Shown here: positions 11,857-19,098 of the stretch, in pieces | Layout of the letters: the number at the start of each line of letters is the position of its first letter | Numbering within the stretch: the first letter of the stretch is position 1 | From: Vibrio toranzoniae | Lineage (GTDB): Bacteria; Pseudomonadota; Gammaproteobacteria; Enterobacterales; Vibrionaceae | Length of the DNA stretch: 64,000 nt | Assembly: GCF_024347655.1 (NCBI RefSeq) | Contig: NZ_AP025514.1 | Coordinates: 2,356,001 to 2,420,000, forward strand | Direction of reading: 5' to 3' | Translations under genes and position numbers: made by a program | The notes under the pieces: generated by a model | Databases searched by the model: none | Seen by the model: the letters and a program-made list of their open reading frames with translations, nothing else | What the model was told of the DNA's origin: nothing

Positions 11857-11887
11857 AAGGCCAGTGAACTCACTGGCCTTTTTGTTT
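11857..11887 (+). terminator. Terminator of pth-ychF
   Basis: Ten-base perfect stem AAGGCCAGTG and CACTGGCCTT with loop AACT, then a T-rich tail. It starts 21 bases after the ychF stop. Confidence 0.93.
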
Positions 11888-12020
11888 TCCCTCTGGTGAA
11901 ATAGTTCTGTATCTGAAACCTAACTTCCTATATATATCGGCTTTTTTACCTGTTTTTTGCCGACAAATACGCCTCTTTGACTAAAAAGAAACCGAACAGA
12001 TGTTTATTCGTGATTTATTC

Positions 12021-12066
12021 AAAAAAAAAGTTGACGGGTTTCACTCAACTCCGCATAATGCGCCCC
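12021..12066 (+). promoter_or_regulatory. Stable-RNA-type promoter of the tRNA array
   Basis: A -35 box TTGACG (12031-12036) and a -10 box CATAAT (12054-12059) are separated by exactly 17 bases. A run of nine A residues (12021-12029) abuts the -35 box, resembling an UP element. A GC-rich discriminator (GCGCCCC) follows the -10 box, the pattern of promoters under stringent (ppGpp/DksA) control. The first tRNA starts at 12115. No other promoter of similar quality is seen inside the array. Confidence 0.8.
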
Positions 12067-12114
12067 GTTCACAGCGAAGCGGTAACGTCTCAAAATGAAC
12101 AAAAATTTGGAAAT

Positions 12115-12191
12115 GGCTACTTAGCTCAGTTGGTTAGAGCACATCACTCATAATGATGGGGTCGCAGGTTCAAATCCCGCAGTAGCCACCA
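12115..12191 (+). tRNA. tRNA-Met(CAU), elongator, copy 1
   Basis: 77-nt cloverleaf with encoded CCA. The acceptor stem GGCTACT/AGTAGCC is fully paired and the anticodon loop CTCATAA carries CAT. The body resembles E. coli metT (elongator Met), not the initiator or the lysidine-modified Ile2 tRNA. First gene of the array. Confidence 0.96.
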
Positions 12192-12259
12192 TTTCCTAAG
12201 CGCTCTATTTGTTATTAAACATATGTCTAGTAACAGTAAAGAGTTTTTAGGAAAGCAAA

Positions 12260-12344
12260 GCGGACGTGGCGGAATTGGTAGACGCACCAGATTTAGGTTC
12301 TGGCGCCGAGAGGTGTGAGAGTTCAAGTCTCTCCGTCCGCACCA
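12260..12344 (+). tRNA. tRNA-Leu(UAG), copy 1 (variant acceptor stem)
   Basis: 85-nt type II tRNA with long variable arm and encoded CCA; anticodon TAG in the loop ATTTAGG, reading CUA and other CUN codons. Its acceptor stem is GCGGACG/CGTCCGC, whereas the eight other Leu copies have GCGGTCG/CGACCGC. The fifth base pair is inverted with pairing kept. Confidence 0.96.
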
Positions 12345-12373
12345 TATTAAGATATCTTAGATGATATCATTGT

Positions 12374-12448
12374 TGGGCTATCGCCAAGCGGTAAGGCACT
12401 GGCTTTTGATGCCAGCATTCCCTGGTTCGAATCCAGGTAGCCCAGCCA
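12374..12448 (+). tRNA. tRNA-Gln(UUG), copy 1
   Basis: 75-nt cloverleaf with encoded CCA and anticodon TTG in the loop TTTTGAT. It closely matches E. coli glnU/glnW-type tRNA, including the TGGG 5' end. Confidence 0.96.
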
Positions 12449-12525
12449 CTATTTAAAGTGAAATTATCTTTAAAAAGATAATAGCATTGAAAGCGAGATT
12501 ATATTATATTACTCCGCTCTCAGAT

Positions 12526-12602
12526 GGCTACTTAGCTCAGTTGGTTAGAGCACATCACTCATAATGATGGGGTCGCAGGTTCAAATCCCGCAGTAGCCAC
12601 CA
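12526..12602 (+). tRNA. tRNA-Met(CAU), elongator, copy 2
   Basis: Identical over its 77 nt to Met copy 1; anticodon CAT, CCA encoded. It is followed by a structured spacer shared with Met copies 3 and 4. Confidence 0.96.
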
Positions 12603-12629
12603 TTCTTTCTTTAAGAAAGAACACACAAC

Positions 12630-12659
12630 GTTATATTGAATCACCAATGTCGATATAAC
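12630..12659 (+). repeat. Conserved spacer hairpin of the Met-Leu units
   Basis: Inverted repeat GTTATATTGA/TCGATATAAC (one G-U pair) around a 10-base loop. The same hairpin recurs downstream of Met copies 3 and 4. A variant before Leu copy 5 (from 13483) has the perfect 10-bp form GTTATATCGA/TCGATATAAC. Conservation of pairing suggests a role in precursor folding or processing, though recent duplication alone could explain it. Confidence 0.6.
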
Positions 12660-12706
12660 TATACTCTTCGCTAGGCTCTTTGCTTAGTTGAGGGGAAAGC
12701 TTTGCT

Positions 12707-12791
12707 GCGGTCGTGGCGGAATTGGTAGACGCACCAGATTTAGGTTCTGGCGCCGAGAGGTGTGAGAGTTCAAGTCTCTCCGACCGCACCA
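12707..12791 (+). tRNA. tRNA-Leu(UAG), copy 2
   Basis: 85-nt type II tRNA, anticodon TAG, CCA encoded, acceptor stem GCGGTCG/CGACCGC. This is the majority form of the array. Confidence 0.96.
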
Positions 12792-12820
12792 TTATTTAGA
12801 TATCTTAATTGATATCCTGT

Positions 12821-12895
12821 TGGGCTATCGCCAAGCGGTAAGGCACTGGCTTTTGATGCCAGCATTCCCTGGTTCGAATCCAGGTAGCCCAGCCA
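12821..12895 (+). tRNA. tRNA-Gln(UUG), copy 2
   Basis: 75-nt cloverleaf identical to Gln copy 1, anticodon TTG, CCA encoded. It lies 29 bases after Leu copy 2. Confidence 0.96.
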
Positions 12896-12963
12896 TTACA
12901 ACGTTACTTAGACAAACCATAAGTCTTCTTAACTATACTCTTCGCTAGAGTAAAAGCTTTGCT

Positions 12964-13048
12964 GCGGTCGTGGCGGAATTGGTAGACGCACCAGATTTAG
13001 GTTCTGGCGCCGAGAGGTGTGAGAGTTCAAGTCTCTCCGACCGCACCA
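12964..13048 (+). tRNA. tRNA-Leu(UAG), copy 3
   Basis: Same 85-nt sequence as copy 2. It begins the first 258-base Leu-Gln repeat unit; the next Leu starts exactly 258 bases later. Confidence 0.96.
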
Positions 13049-13078
13049 TTATTTAGATATCTTAAATGATATCATTGT

Positions 13079-13153
13079 TGGGCTATCGCCAAGCGGTAAG
13101 GCACTGGCTTTTGATGCCAGCATTCCCTGGTTCGAATCCAGGTAGCCCAGCCA
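13079..13153 (+). tRNA. tRNA-Gln(UUG), copy 3
   Basis: 75-nt copy, anticodon TTG, CCA encoded. The preceding spacer holds two GATATC palindromes, as in the other Leu-Gln spacers. Confidence 0.96.
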
Positions 13154-13221
13154 TTACAACGTTACTTAGACAAACCATAAGTCTTCTTAACTATACTCTT
13201 CGCTAGAGTAAAAGCTTTGCT

Positions 13222-13306
13222 GCGGTCGTGGCGGAATTGGTAGACGCACCAGATTTAGGTTCTGGCGCCGAGAGGTGTGAGAGTTCAAGTCTCTCCGACC
13301 GCACCA
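13222..13306 (+). tRNA. tRNA-Leu(UAG), copy 4
   Basis: 85-nt copy of the majority Leu form, anticodon TAG, CCA encoded. The Gln-Leu spacer before it carries ACTCT/AGAGT around TCGCT. Confidence 0.96.
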
Positions 13307-13336
13307 TTATTTAGATATCTTAAATGATATCATTGT

Positions 13337-13411
13337 TGGGCTATCGCCAAGCGGTAAGGCACTGGCTTTTGATGCCAGCATTCCCTGGTTCGAATCCAGG
13401 TAGCCCAGCCA
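13337..13411 (+). tRNA. tRNA-Gln(UUG), copy 4
   Basis: 75-nt copy, anticodon TTG, CCA encoded. The spacer after it differs from the other Gln-Leu spacers and carries the Met-Leu type hairpin, a sign of recombination between unit types. Confidence 0.96.
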
Positions 13412-13519
13412 CTATTTAAACTCTTTGTTTTTACTTCGGTAAGCATTTATTGAATTAAGTAACCAAGAGTACAACGTTATATCGAACCACCAATGTCGAT
13501 ATAACTATAAAGATTTGCT

Positions 13520-13604
13520 GCGGTCGTGGCGGAATTGGTAGACGCACCAGATTTAGGTTCTGGCGCCGAGAGGTGTGAGAGTTCAAGTCTCTCCGACCGC
13601 ACCA
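13520..13604 (+). tRNA. tRNA-Leu(UAG), copy 5
   Basis: 85-nt majority Leu form, anticodon TAG, CCA encoded. It begins a run of perfect 258-base periodicity (13520, 13778, 14036). Confidence 0.96.
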
Positions 13605-13634
13605 TTATTTAGATATCTTAAATGATATCATTGT

Positions 13635-13709
13635 TGGGCTATCGCCAAGCGGTAAGGCACTGGCTTTTGATGCCAGCATTCCCTGGTTCGAATCCAGGTA
13701 GCCCAGCCA
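13635..13709 (+). tRNA. tRNA-Gln(UUG), copy 5
   Basis: 75-nt copy, anticodon TTG, CCA encoded; spacers on both sides repeat those of copy 3. Confidence 0.96.
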
Positions 13710-13777
13710 TTACAACGTTACTTAGACAAACCATAAGTCTTCTTAACTATACTCTTCGCTAGAGTAAAAGCTTTGCT

Positions 13778-13862
13778 GCGGTCGTGGCGGAATTGGTAGA
13801 CGCACCAGATTTAGGTTCTGGCGCCGAGAGGTGTGAGAGTTCAAGTCTCTCCGACCGCACCA
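13778..13862 (+). tRNA. tRNA-Leu(UAG), copy 6
   Basis: 85-nt majority Leu form, anticodon TAG, CCA encoded, exactly one 258-base unit after copy 5. Confidence 0.96.
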
Positions 13863-13892
13863 TTATTTAGATATCTTAAATGATATCATTGT

Positions 13893-13967
13893 TGGGCTAT
13901 CGCCAAGCGGTAAGGCACTGGCTTTTGATGCCAGCATTCCCTGGTTCGAATCCAGGTAGCCCAGCCA
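13893..13967 (+). tRNA. tRNA-Gln(UUG), copy 6
   Basis: 75-nt copy, anticodon TTG, CCA encoded. Last Gln gene of the array. Confidence 0.96.
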
Positions 13968-14035
13968 TTACAACGTTACTTAGACAAACCATAAGTCTTC
14001 TTAACTATACTCTTCGCTAGAGTAAAAGCTTTGCT

Positions 14036-14120
14036 GCGGTCGTGGCGGAATTGGTAGACGCACCAGATTTAGGTTCTGGCGCCGAGAGGTGTGAGAGTTC
14101 AAGTCTCTCCGACCGCACCA
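14036..14120 (+). tRNA. tRNA-Leu(UAG), copy 7
   Basis: 85-nt majority Leu form, anticodon TAG, CCA encoded. It is followed by a Met gene instead of Gln, with a new spacer type (TCTCTTTCATTAGAGAAC). Confidence 0.96.
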
Positions 14121-14170
14121 TTATTTCTCTTTCATTAGAGAACAAACAGTGAATCTATTAGATTTATTAT

Positions 14171-14247
14171 GGCTACTTAGCTCAGTTGGTTAGAGCACAT
14201 CACTCATAATGATGGGGTCGCAGGTTCAAATCCCGCAGTAGCCACCA
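14171..14247 (+). tRNA. tRNA-Met(CAU), elongator, copy 3
   Basis: 77-nt copy identical to Met copy 1, anticodon CAT, CCA encoded. It begins the first of two Met-Leu units at the 3' end of the array. Confidence 0.96.
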
Positions 14248-14352
14248 TTCTTTCTTTTAAGAAAGAACACACAACGTTATATTGAATCACCAATGTCGAT
14301 ATAACTATACTCTTCGCTAGGCTCTTTGCTTAGTTGAGAGGAAAGCTTTGCT

Positions 14353-14437
14353 GCGGTCGTGGCGGAATTGGTAGACGCACCAGATTTAGGTTCTGGCGCC
14401 GAGAGGTGTGAGAGTTCAAGTCTCTCCGACCGCACCA
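14353..14437 (+). tRNA. tRNA-Leu(UAG), copy 8
   Basis: 85-nt majority Leu form, anticodon TAG, CCA encoded, 105 bases after Met copy 3. Confidence 0.96.
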
Positions 14438-14488
14438 TTATTTCTCTTTCATTAGAGAACAAACACTGAATCAATTAGATTTATTATT

Positions 14489-14565
14489 GGCTACTTAGCT
14501 CAGTTGGTTAGAGCACATCACTCATAATGATGGGGTCGCAGGTTCAAATCCCGCAGTAGCCACCA
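14489..14565 (+). tRNA. tRNA-Met(CAU), elongator, copy 4
   Basis: 77-nt copy identical to Met copy 1, anticodon CAT, CCA encoded. It starts 318 bases after Met copy 3. Confidence 0.96.
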
Positions 14566-14669
14566 TTCTTTCTTTAAGAAAGAACACACAACGTTATATT
14601 GAATCACCAATGTCGATATAACTATACTCTTCGCTAGGCTCTTTGCTTAGTTGAGGGGAAAGCTTTGCT

Positions 14670-14754
14670 GCGGTCGTGGCGGAATTGGTAGACGCACCAG
14701 ATTTAGGTTCTGGCGCCGAGAGGTGTGAGAGTTCAAGTCTCTCCGACCGCACCA
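14670..14754 (+). tRNA. tRNA-Leu(UAG), copy 9
   Basis: 85-nt majority Leu form, anticodon TAG, CCA encoded. Last gene of the array; a terminator begins eight bases later. Confidence 0.96.
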
Positions 14755-14761
14755 TCATTTA

Positions 14762-14792
14762 TAAAACCCAGCTTTTTAGCTGGGTTTTGTTT
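14762..14792 (+). terminator. Terminator of the tRNA array
   Basis: Ten-base stem AAAACCCAGC and GCTGGGTTTT with a TTTTTA loop, then GTTTT. Directly after the last tRNA. Confidence 0.92.
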
Positions 14793-14910
14793 TATCTGGA
14801 ATATGAAAATCTGCTAACCAAATCACCAAATATTTCCCTCTCACTCCTCACTTTTTCGTTCTTTTTATAAGACAATGTCAGCTCCATTTTCTAACTGAGT
14901 CTGACTGCCA

Positions 14911-15957
14911 ATGAAAATCCTCCCTTTAACGATCGGTTGCTACACGGACACACCAAGTAAAAGCCAAGGTGTTTATCAAACTCAGTTAGACTTAGGTACA
15001 GGAAAACTATTACCTTTTAAGCTTGTCGCCGAGTGTAATAACCCCTCTTTTGTCGTAGCGACAAAACTTGGAATTTATACCGCGTCTGAAGTCGAACAAC
15101 CAAAACAACCCCAGCTATTTCATATTCCTAATACATATTCAAAGACAACGACCAATTCAGGAGTTATCTCGGGCAGTCACCCCTGCCATGTCGCGATTGC
15201 TCCCAACAATAAATTTGCTATTACGTCGCAATACTCATCAGGCACATTCGATATTTTTAGTCTAAGTATCAATGGCAATATCGATAAGCGACTCAAAACA
15301 ATCAAAATGGTCGGTTCTGGGCCGAACAAAGATCGACAAACTGGGCCTCATGCTCATCAGTGCCTGTTCTTACAAAACTCACCACAGTTTGTCACCATCG
15401 ATCTAGGAGCTGATAAAATCAATTTCTATTGTTTTGACGAAGAGCAGGAAGAGTTTCTAGACGAACCAATGCAATCCATTAAAGCGCCAGCAGGTAATGG
15501 GCCTCGCCATTTGGTCTTCAATAAGGCTGAAGATAAGGCCTACGTGCTCTGTGAGCTCTCTGAAACAATACTCATGTTGGAAAAAGTTTTAGGTGTGTGG
15601 AGCATTGTGGAGGAAATAGATGCCCTTCCGAATATGGAGAAGGGAGAAGCCGCAGCTGCAATTAAGTTATCGCCGGATGAGCAATTCCTATATGTGTCTG
15701 GTCGATATCAATCAAGGATCAGTAGCTTCAGAATAGATTCTATGACTAAAATACCAATTTTTATTGATAGCTATAACACTGAAGGTAACTTCCCTCGCGA
15801 CTTTCATATCACTGACTGTGGACAGTGGCTTATCGCCGCAAACCAGCACTCCAACAACATCACATCATTCAAGCGAGATAATAAGGACGGGTCTTTGGTT
15901 TATACAGGGTACTCTTTAGAGATCGATACACCGGTTTGTATTACACAGCAGTTATAG
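14911..15957 (+). CDS. Lactonase family protein (6-phosphogluconolactonase-like beta-propeller)
   Basis: A 348-residue protein of the seven-bladed-propeller lactonase family, which includes E. coli Pgl (YbhE), the hydrolase of 6-phosphogluconolactone in the pentose phosphate pathway. Blade-type repeats recur along the chain: NNPSFVVATKLGIYTASEV, HPCHVAIAPNNKFAITSQY, NGPRHLVFNKAEDKAYVL, LSPDEQFLYVSGR and PRDFHITDCGQWLIAANQ. The conserved GPHAHQ segment is at about residue 150. No signal peptide, so it is cytoplasmic. It stands alone between the tRNA terminator and a bidirectional terminator. Related propellers act on other lactones, so substrate is inferred. Confidence 0.8.
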   Translation: MKILPLTIGCYTDTPSKSQGVYQTQLDLGTGKLLPFKLVAECNNPSFVVATKLGIYTASEVEQPKQPQLFHIPNTYSKTTTNSGVISGSHPCHVAIAPNNKFAITSQYSSGTFDIFSLSINGNIDKRLKTIKMVGSGPNKDRQTGPHAHQCLFLQNSPQFVTIDLGADKINFYCFDEEQEEFLDEPMQSIKAPAGNGPRHLVFNKAEDKAYVLCELSETILMLEKVLGVWSIVEEIDALPNMEKGEAAAAIKLSPDEQFLYVSGRYQSRISSFRIDSMTKIPIFIDSYNTEGNFPRDFHITDCGQWLIAANQHSNNITSFKRDNKDGSLVYTGYSLEIDTPVCITQQL

Positions 15958-15970
15958 CATCCAACACCAT

Positions 15971-15999
15971 ACAAAAAAGGAGAGCATCTGCTCTCCTTC
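15971..15999. terminator. Bidirectional terminator between lactonase gene and ubiF
   Basis: Ten-base perfect stem AAGGAGAGCA/TGCTCTCCTT with a two-base loop. An A-run on the left serves as a T-run for the convergent minus-strand ubiF, and a TTCTCT tail follows on the plus strand. Confidence 0.85.
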
Positions 16000-16026
16000 T
16001 CTATGTAAACAACCTTATGTAACCGT

Positions 16027-17202
16027 TTAAAGGCCCAACGCGTATTTCAAGACTTGAGCTTTAATCGGCCCTGAGTGTTCTGCTAGCTTTAGTGCAGCAT
16101 TACGCACAAACTTGAGCGGGCCAATATCATTACTGAACGTTTTGTAGAAAAAGTCCATGCCACTTTGCATCATCAGATTGTCACCTCTTCTGATCACTTC
16201 ATAGCGTCTCGCCTCAGATTGACTCAATTCACCTTTCTCTTTGGTAATATCCAATAGTACTGCCACATCTTTAAAGCCCAAGTTAACACCCTGCCCAGCC
16301 AACGGGTTAATCGTATGCGCAGAATCCCCGACTAAAATGCAGTTTTTCTTCGAGTATGATTGAGCATGACGTCGAGTCAAAGGGAATGAACCTGCATTCA
16401 AGACTTTAATATCACCTAACTCTTTAGGAAAGTGAGTAAGTACTTCATTACGTAATTTTTCTGGGCTCATCGTAGAAAGTTGCTTAATACGAGAAGGCGA
16501 GTCATACCAAACTAAAGAACCCTGCCCCACCTCTTTGCCTTCAGACATTAGCGAGCACAATGGAAGGAATGAACGAGGTCCACTCGGTAAAAACTGTTGC
16601 CAAGTAATATCTTGTTGAGGTAGTTCTGTTTCTACATTGATAAGCATGCAGTGCTGTCGATAATCCCAAGCCGTAATGCCTATTCCAGCTTGTTGACGAA
16701 CGGCTGAATTCGCACCATCAGCACCAACCAACCACTTCGCTGATAACTCTGCCCCAGATTGAAGCTTGACGATATTAGTTTCGCCAAATTCAATAGAATC
16801 CAACTTTTCAGGGCACAACAGTTCTAAATTGTTATAAGCATCAAACTGAGACCATAAGCCTAACTGAATAAGTCTGTTTTCGACAATATAACCTAGACGA
16901 GGCAGATCCAGTGATGCGGCATCAAAACGAGTACGACACTCTGGGTGCTCCCACGTCTCTAAACGCTTATAAGAACACACTCGCATCGCTGCAATACTTT
17001 GCCATGCACCAAGATCTTCAAGCAAATCGACCGATGCTTGAGAAATCGCTGACACACGAATGTCCATCGCTTGCGACTCATCAAAAGCTTGTGGAGCACA
17101 ACCTTCGATCACCGCAACACTCAGACCTTGCTTTGCAAAACCAATCGCTGTTGCTGCACCAACCATACCACCACCAACGACCACAACATCGTAATTGTTC
17201 AT
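16027..17202 (-). CDS. ubiF: FAD-dependent 2-octaprenyl-3-methyl-6-methoxy-1,4-benzoquinol hydroxylase
   Basis: Membrane-associated flavin monooxygenase of ubiquinone synthesis that adds a ring hydroxyl group. 391 residues, the same as E. coli UbiF. The Rossmann motif is VVVVGGGMVGAATA near the N-terminus, the DG motif is VGADGANSAVRQQAG, and the second FAD motif is GDSAHTINPLAGQG. The C-terminal KYALGL also matches E. coli UbiF, which separates it from the paralogues UbiH and UbiI. It is divergent from miaB across 306 bases and lies beside the Met/Leu/Gln tRNA array, as in E. coli. Confidence 0.93.
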   Translation of the reverse strand: MNNYDVVVVGGGMVGAATAIGFAKQGLSVAVIEGCAPQAFDESQAMDIRVSAISQASVDLLEDLGAWQSIAAMRVCSYKRLETWEHPECRTRFDAASLDLPRLGYIVENRLIQLGLWSQFDAYNNLELLCPEKLDSIEFGETNIVKLQSGAELSAKWLVGADGANSAVRQQAGIGITAWDYRQHCMLINVETELPQQDITWQQFLPSGPRSFLPLCSLMSEGKEVGQGSLVWYDSPSRIKQLSTMSPEKLRNEVLTHFPKELGDIKVLNAGSFPLTRRHAQSYSKKNCILVGDSAHTINPLAGQGVNLGFKDVAVLLDITKEKGELSQSEARRYEVIRRGDNLMMQSGMDFFYKTFSNDIGPLKFVRNAALKLAEHSGPIKAQVLKYALGL

Positions 17203-17508
17203 ATTTCGTACTTATCAGTTTGATTCTTTGACTGTTTTTGATTGTACTTTTTCATAACTAACTTGTAACCAAAAACCTTATTTGAAAGAAGGGTTATTCC
17301 TTGCTGTATCTAGCGTTAACGATAATAGAAACCACTACCGAAGAGATTTGATCAGACTACTAGTCAGTCGGTTTTGAAACCAGTACAATACGCCGCTTGC
17401 CGCTAGCGCCCGTCATAAATGAATACCTAATGATGACCGAAGGCGCTTGAGGATGAATAATGGGCGATTTGCTCCCTTAAATTAAACTAACGATCGAGCG
17501 AACATAAA
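17203..17508. promoter_or_regulatory. Divergent ubiF/miaB promoter region
   Basis: 306 bases without a gene. A candidate miaB promoter has TAGTCA (17361-17366) and TACAAT (17384-17389) with a 17-base spacer; the -35 box is a weak match. I see no clear ubiF promoter and no operator. Confidence 0.4.
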
Positions 17509-18933
17509 ATGAGTAAGAAACTGCTAATTAAAACCTGGGGCTGTCAGATGAATGAATACGATTCATCAAAAATGGCCGACCTGCTTAACGCTGCAAACGG
17601 CTATGAGCTAACGGAAGTACCTGAGGAAGCAGACGTACTACTATTGAATACTTGTTCTATTCGTGAAAAAGCACAAGAAAAAGTATTCCACCAGCTTGGT
17701 CGTTGGAAAACGCTTAAAGATAAAAAAGAAGGTGTGGTAATCGGTGTGGGTGGCTGTGTAGCAACTCAAGAAGGTGACCACATTCGTCAACGAGCACCGT
17801 ACGTAGACGTAATCTTTGGCCCACAAACTCTGCACCGTTTGCCTGAGATGATTAAGTCATCACTGTCTAACGAAAAGCCAGTAATGGACATCTCGTTCCC
17901 TGAGATCGAAAAATTCGATAACCTGCCAGAACCAAAAGCAGACGGTGCAACGGCGTTCGTTTCTATCATGGAAGGCTGTTCTAAGTACTGTACTTACTGT
18001 GTTGTACCATACACACGTGGCGAAGAAGTTAGTCGTCCAATGGATGATGTATTGTTCGAAGTTGCACAACTTGCAGAACAAGGTGTACGTGAAGTTAACC
18101 TACTTGGTCAGAACGTAAACGCATACCGGGGTCCAACACACGAAGGTGATATCTGTACATTTGCTGAGCTTCTTCGTCTTGTTGCTTCTATCGACGGTAT
18201 CGACCGTATTCGTTTCACAACAAGCCACCCGCTTGAGTTTGGTGACGACATCATTGAAGTTTACAAAGATACACCAGAACTAGTGAGCTTCCTTCACCTA
18301 CCAGTACAAAGTGGTAGTGACCGTATTCTGACGATGATGAAGCGTCCCCATACAGCTATCGAGTACAAGTCTATTATCCGCAAACTGCGTAAAGCTCGTC
18401 CTGATATTCAAATCAGCTCTGACTTTATTGTTGGTTTCCCTGGCGAATCTAAGCAAGACTTCCAAGATACAATGAAGCTAATTAAAGAAGTTGATTTCGA
18501 TATGAGCTTCAGCTTTGTTTTCTCTCCTCGCCCAGGTACGCCAGCAGCAGATTACCCATGTGACGTTCCAGCACAAGAGAAGAAAGATCGCTTGTACGAA
18601 CTGCAACAAACGGTAAACACACAAGCTATGCGCTTCTCTCGTCTGATGCTAGGCACTGAGCAGCGTATCCTTGTTGAAGGCCCATCAAGAAAGAATCTAA
18701 TGGAACTGCGTGGCCGTACTGAAAATAGCCGTGTTGTGAACTTCGAAGGTTCTGCTGATCTCATCGGTCAATTCGTAGACGTGAAGATCACTGAAGTTTA
18801 CACCAACTCACTACGTGGCGAATTGGTTCGAACAGAAAAAGACATGGGTCTACGCGTTGTTATGACTCCAGCAGAAATGATGGAAAAAACAAAACGCGAA
18901 GACGAGCTAGGCGTAGCAACCTTTACGCCATAA
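17509..18933 (+). CDS. miaB: tRNA-2-methylthio-N6-dimethylallyladenosine synthase
   Basis: Radical-SAM methylthiotransferase that turns i6A37 into ms2i6A37 in tRNAs reading codons that begin with U. 474 residues, the E. coli length. N-terminal cysteines C12 (GCQMNEYDS), C49 (NTCS) and C83 (GGC) bind the auxiliary iron-sulphur cluster. The radical-SAM cluster is CSKYCTYC with C157, C161 and C164. A C-terminal TRAM domain closes the protein. It heads miaB-ybeZ-ybeY-corC-lnt, though a terminator separates it from ybeZ. Confidence 0.98.
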   Translation: MSKKLLIKTWGCQMNEYDSSKMADLLNAANGYELTEVPEEADVLLLNTCSIREKAQEKVFHQLGRWKTLKDKKEGVVIGVGGCVATQEGDHIRQRAPYVDVIFGPQTLHRLPEMIKSSLSNEKPVMDISFPEIEKFDNLPEPKADGATAFVSIMEGCSKYCTYCVVPYTRGEEVSRPMDDVLFEVAQLAEQGVREVNLLGQNVNAYRGPTHEGDICTFAELLRLVASIDGIDRIRFTTSHPLEFGDDIIEVYKDTPELVSFLHLPVQSGSDRILTMMKRPHTAIEYKSIIRKLRKARPDIQISSDFIVGFPGESKQDFQDTMKLIKEVDFDMSFSFVFSPRPGTPAADYPCDVPAQEKKDRLYELQQTVNTQAMRFSRLMLGTEQRILVEGPSRKNLMELRGRTENSRVVNFEGSADLIGQFVDVKITEVYTNSLRGELVRTEKDMGLRVVMTPAEMMEKTKREDELGVATFTP

Positions 18934-19021
18934 GCAATACAACTGTTTGAGCACAAAGCACAAACACAAAGCTTGAAATTACCTAACTAAGTGACCATCT
19001 TAGAAATAGGGATATCACCAT

Positions 19022-19055
19022 CAGAAGCCCGGTCTAAATCGGGCTTCTTGCTCTT
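19022..19055 (+). terminator. Terminator of miaB
   Basis: GAAGCCCG pairs with CGGGCTTC around a loop of about eight bases, followed by a T-rich stretch. It lies about 90 bases after the miaB stop, so ybeZ may have its own promoter or depend on partial read-through. Confidence 0.75.
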
Positions 19056-19098
19056 TTATTTTTATTTAAGAGAGAATGGTACAAAATGAGAGGCTAAT

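Noticed and set aside
12115..14754. Regular direct repeats that might suggest a CRISPR array
   Set aside because: The repeated units are complete tRNA cloverleaves with anticodons and CCA ends, and the spacers are repeated too, not unique.
14676..14870. Small plus-strand frame over the last tRNA-Leu (MAELVDAPDLGSGAERCESS...)
   Set aside because: This peptide is the translation of the tRNA-Leu gene itself, a well-known spurious call; the tRNA explains the sequence. The same holds for the frames at 12144-12326 and 14277-14474.
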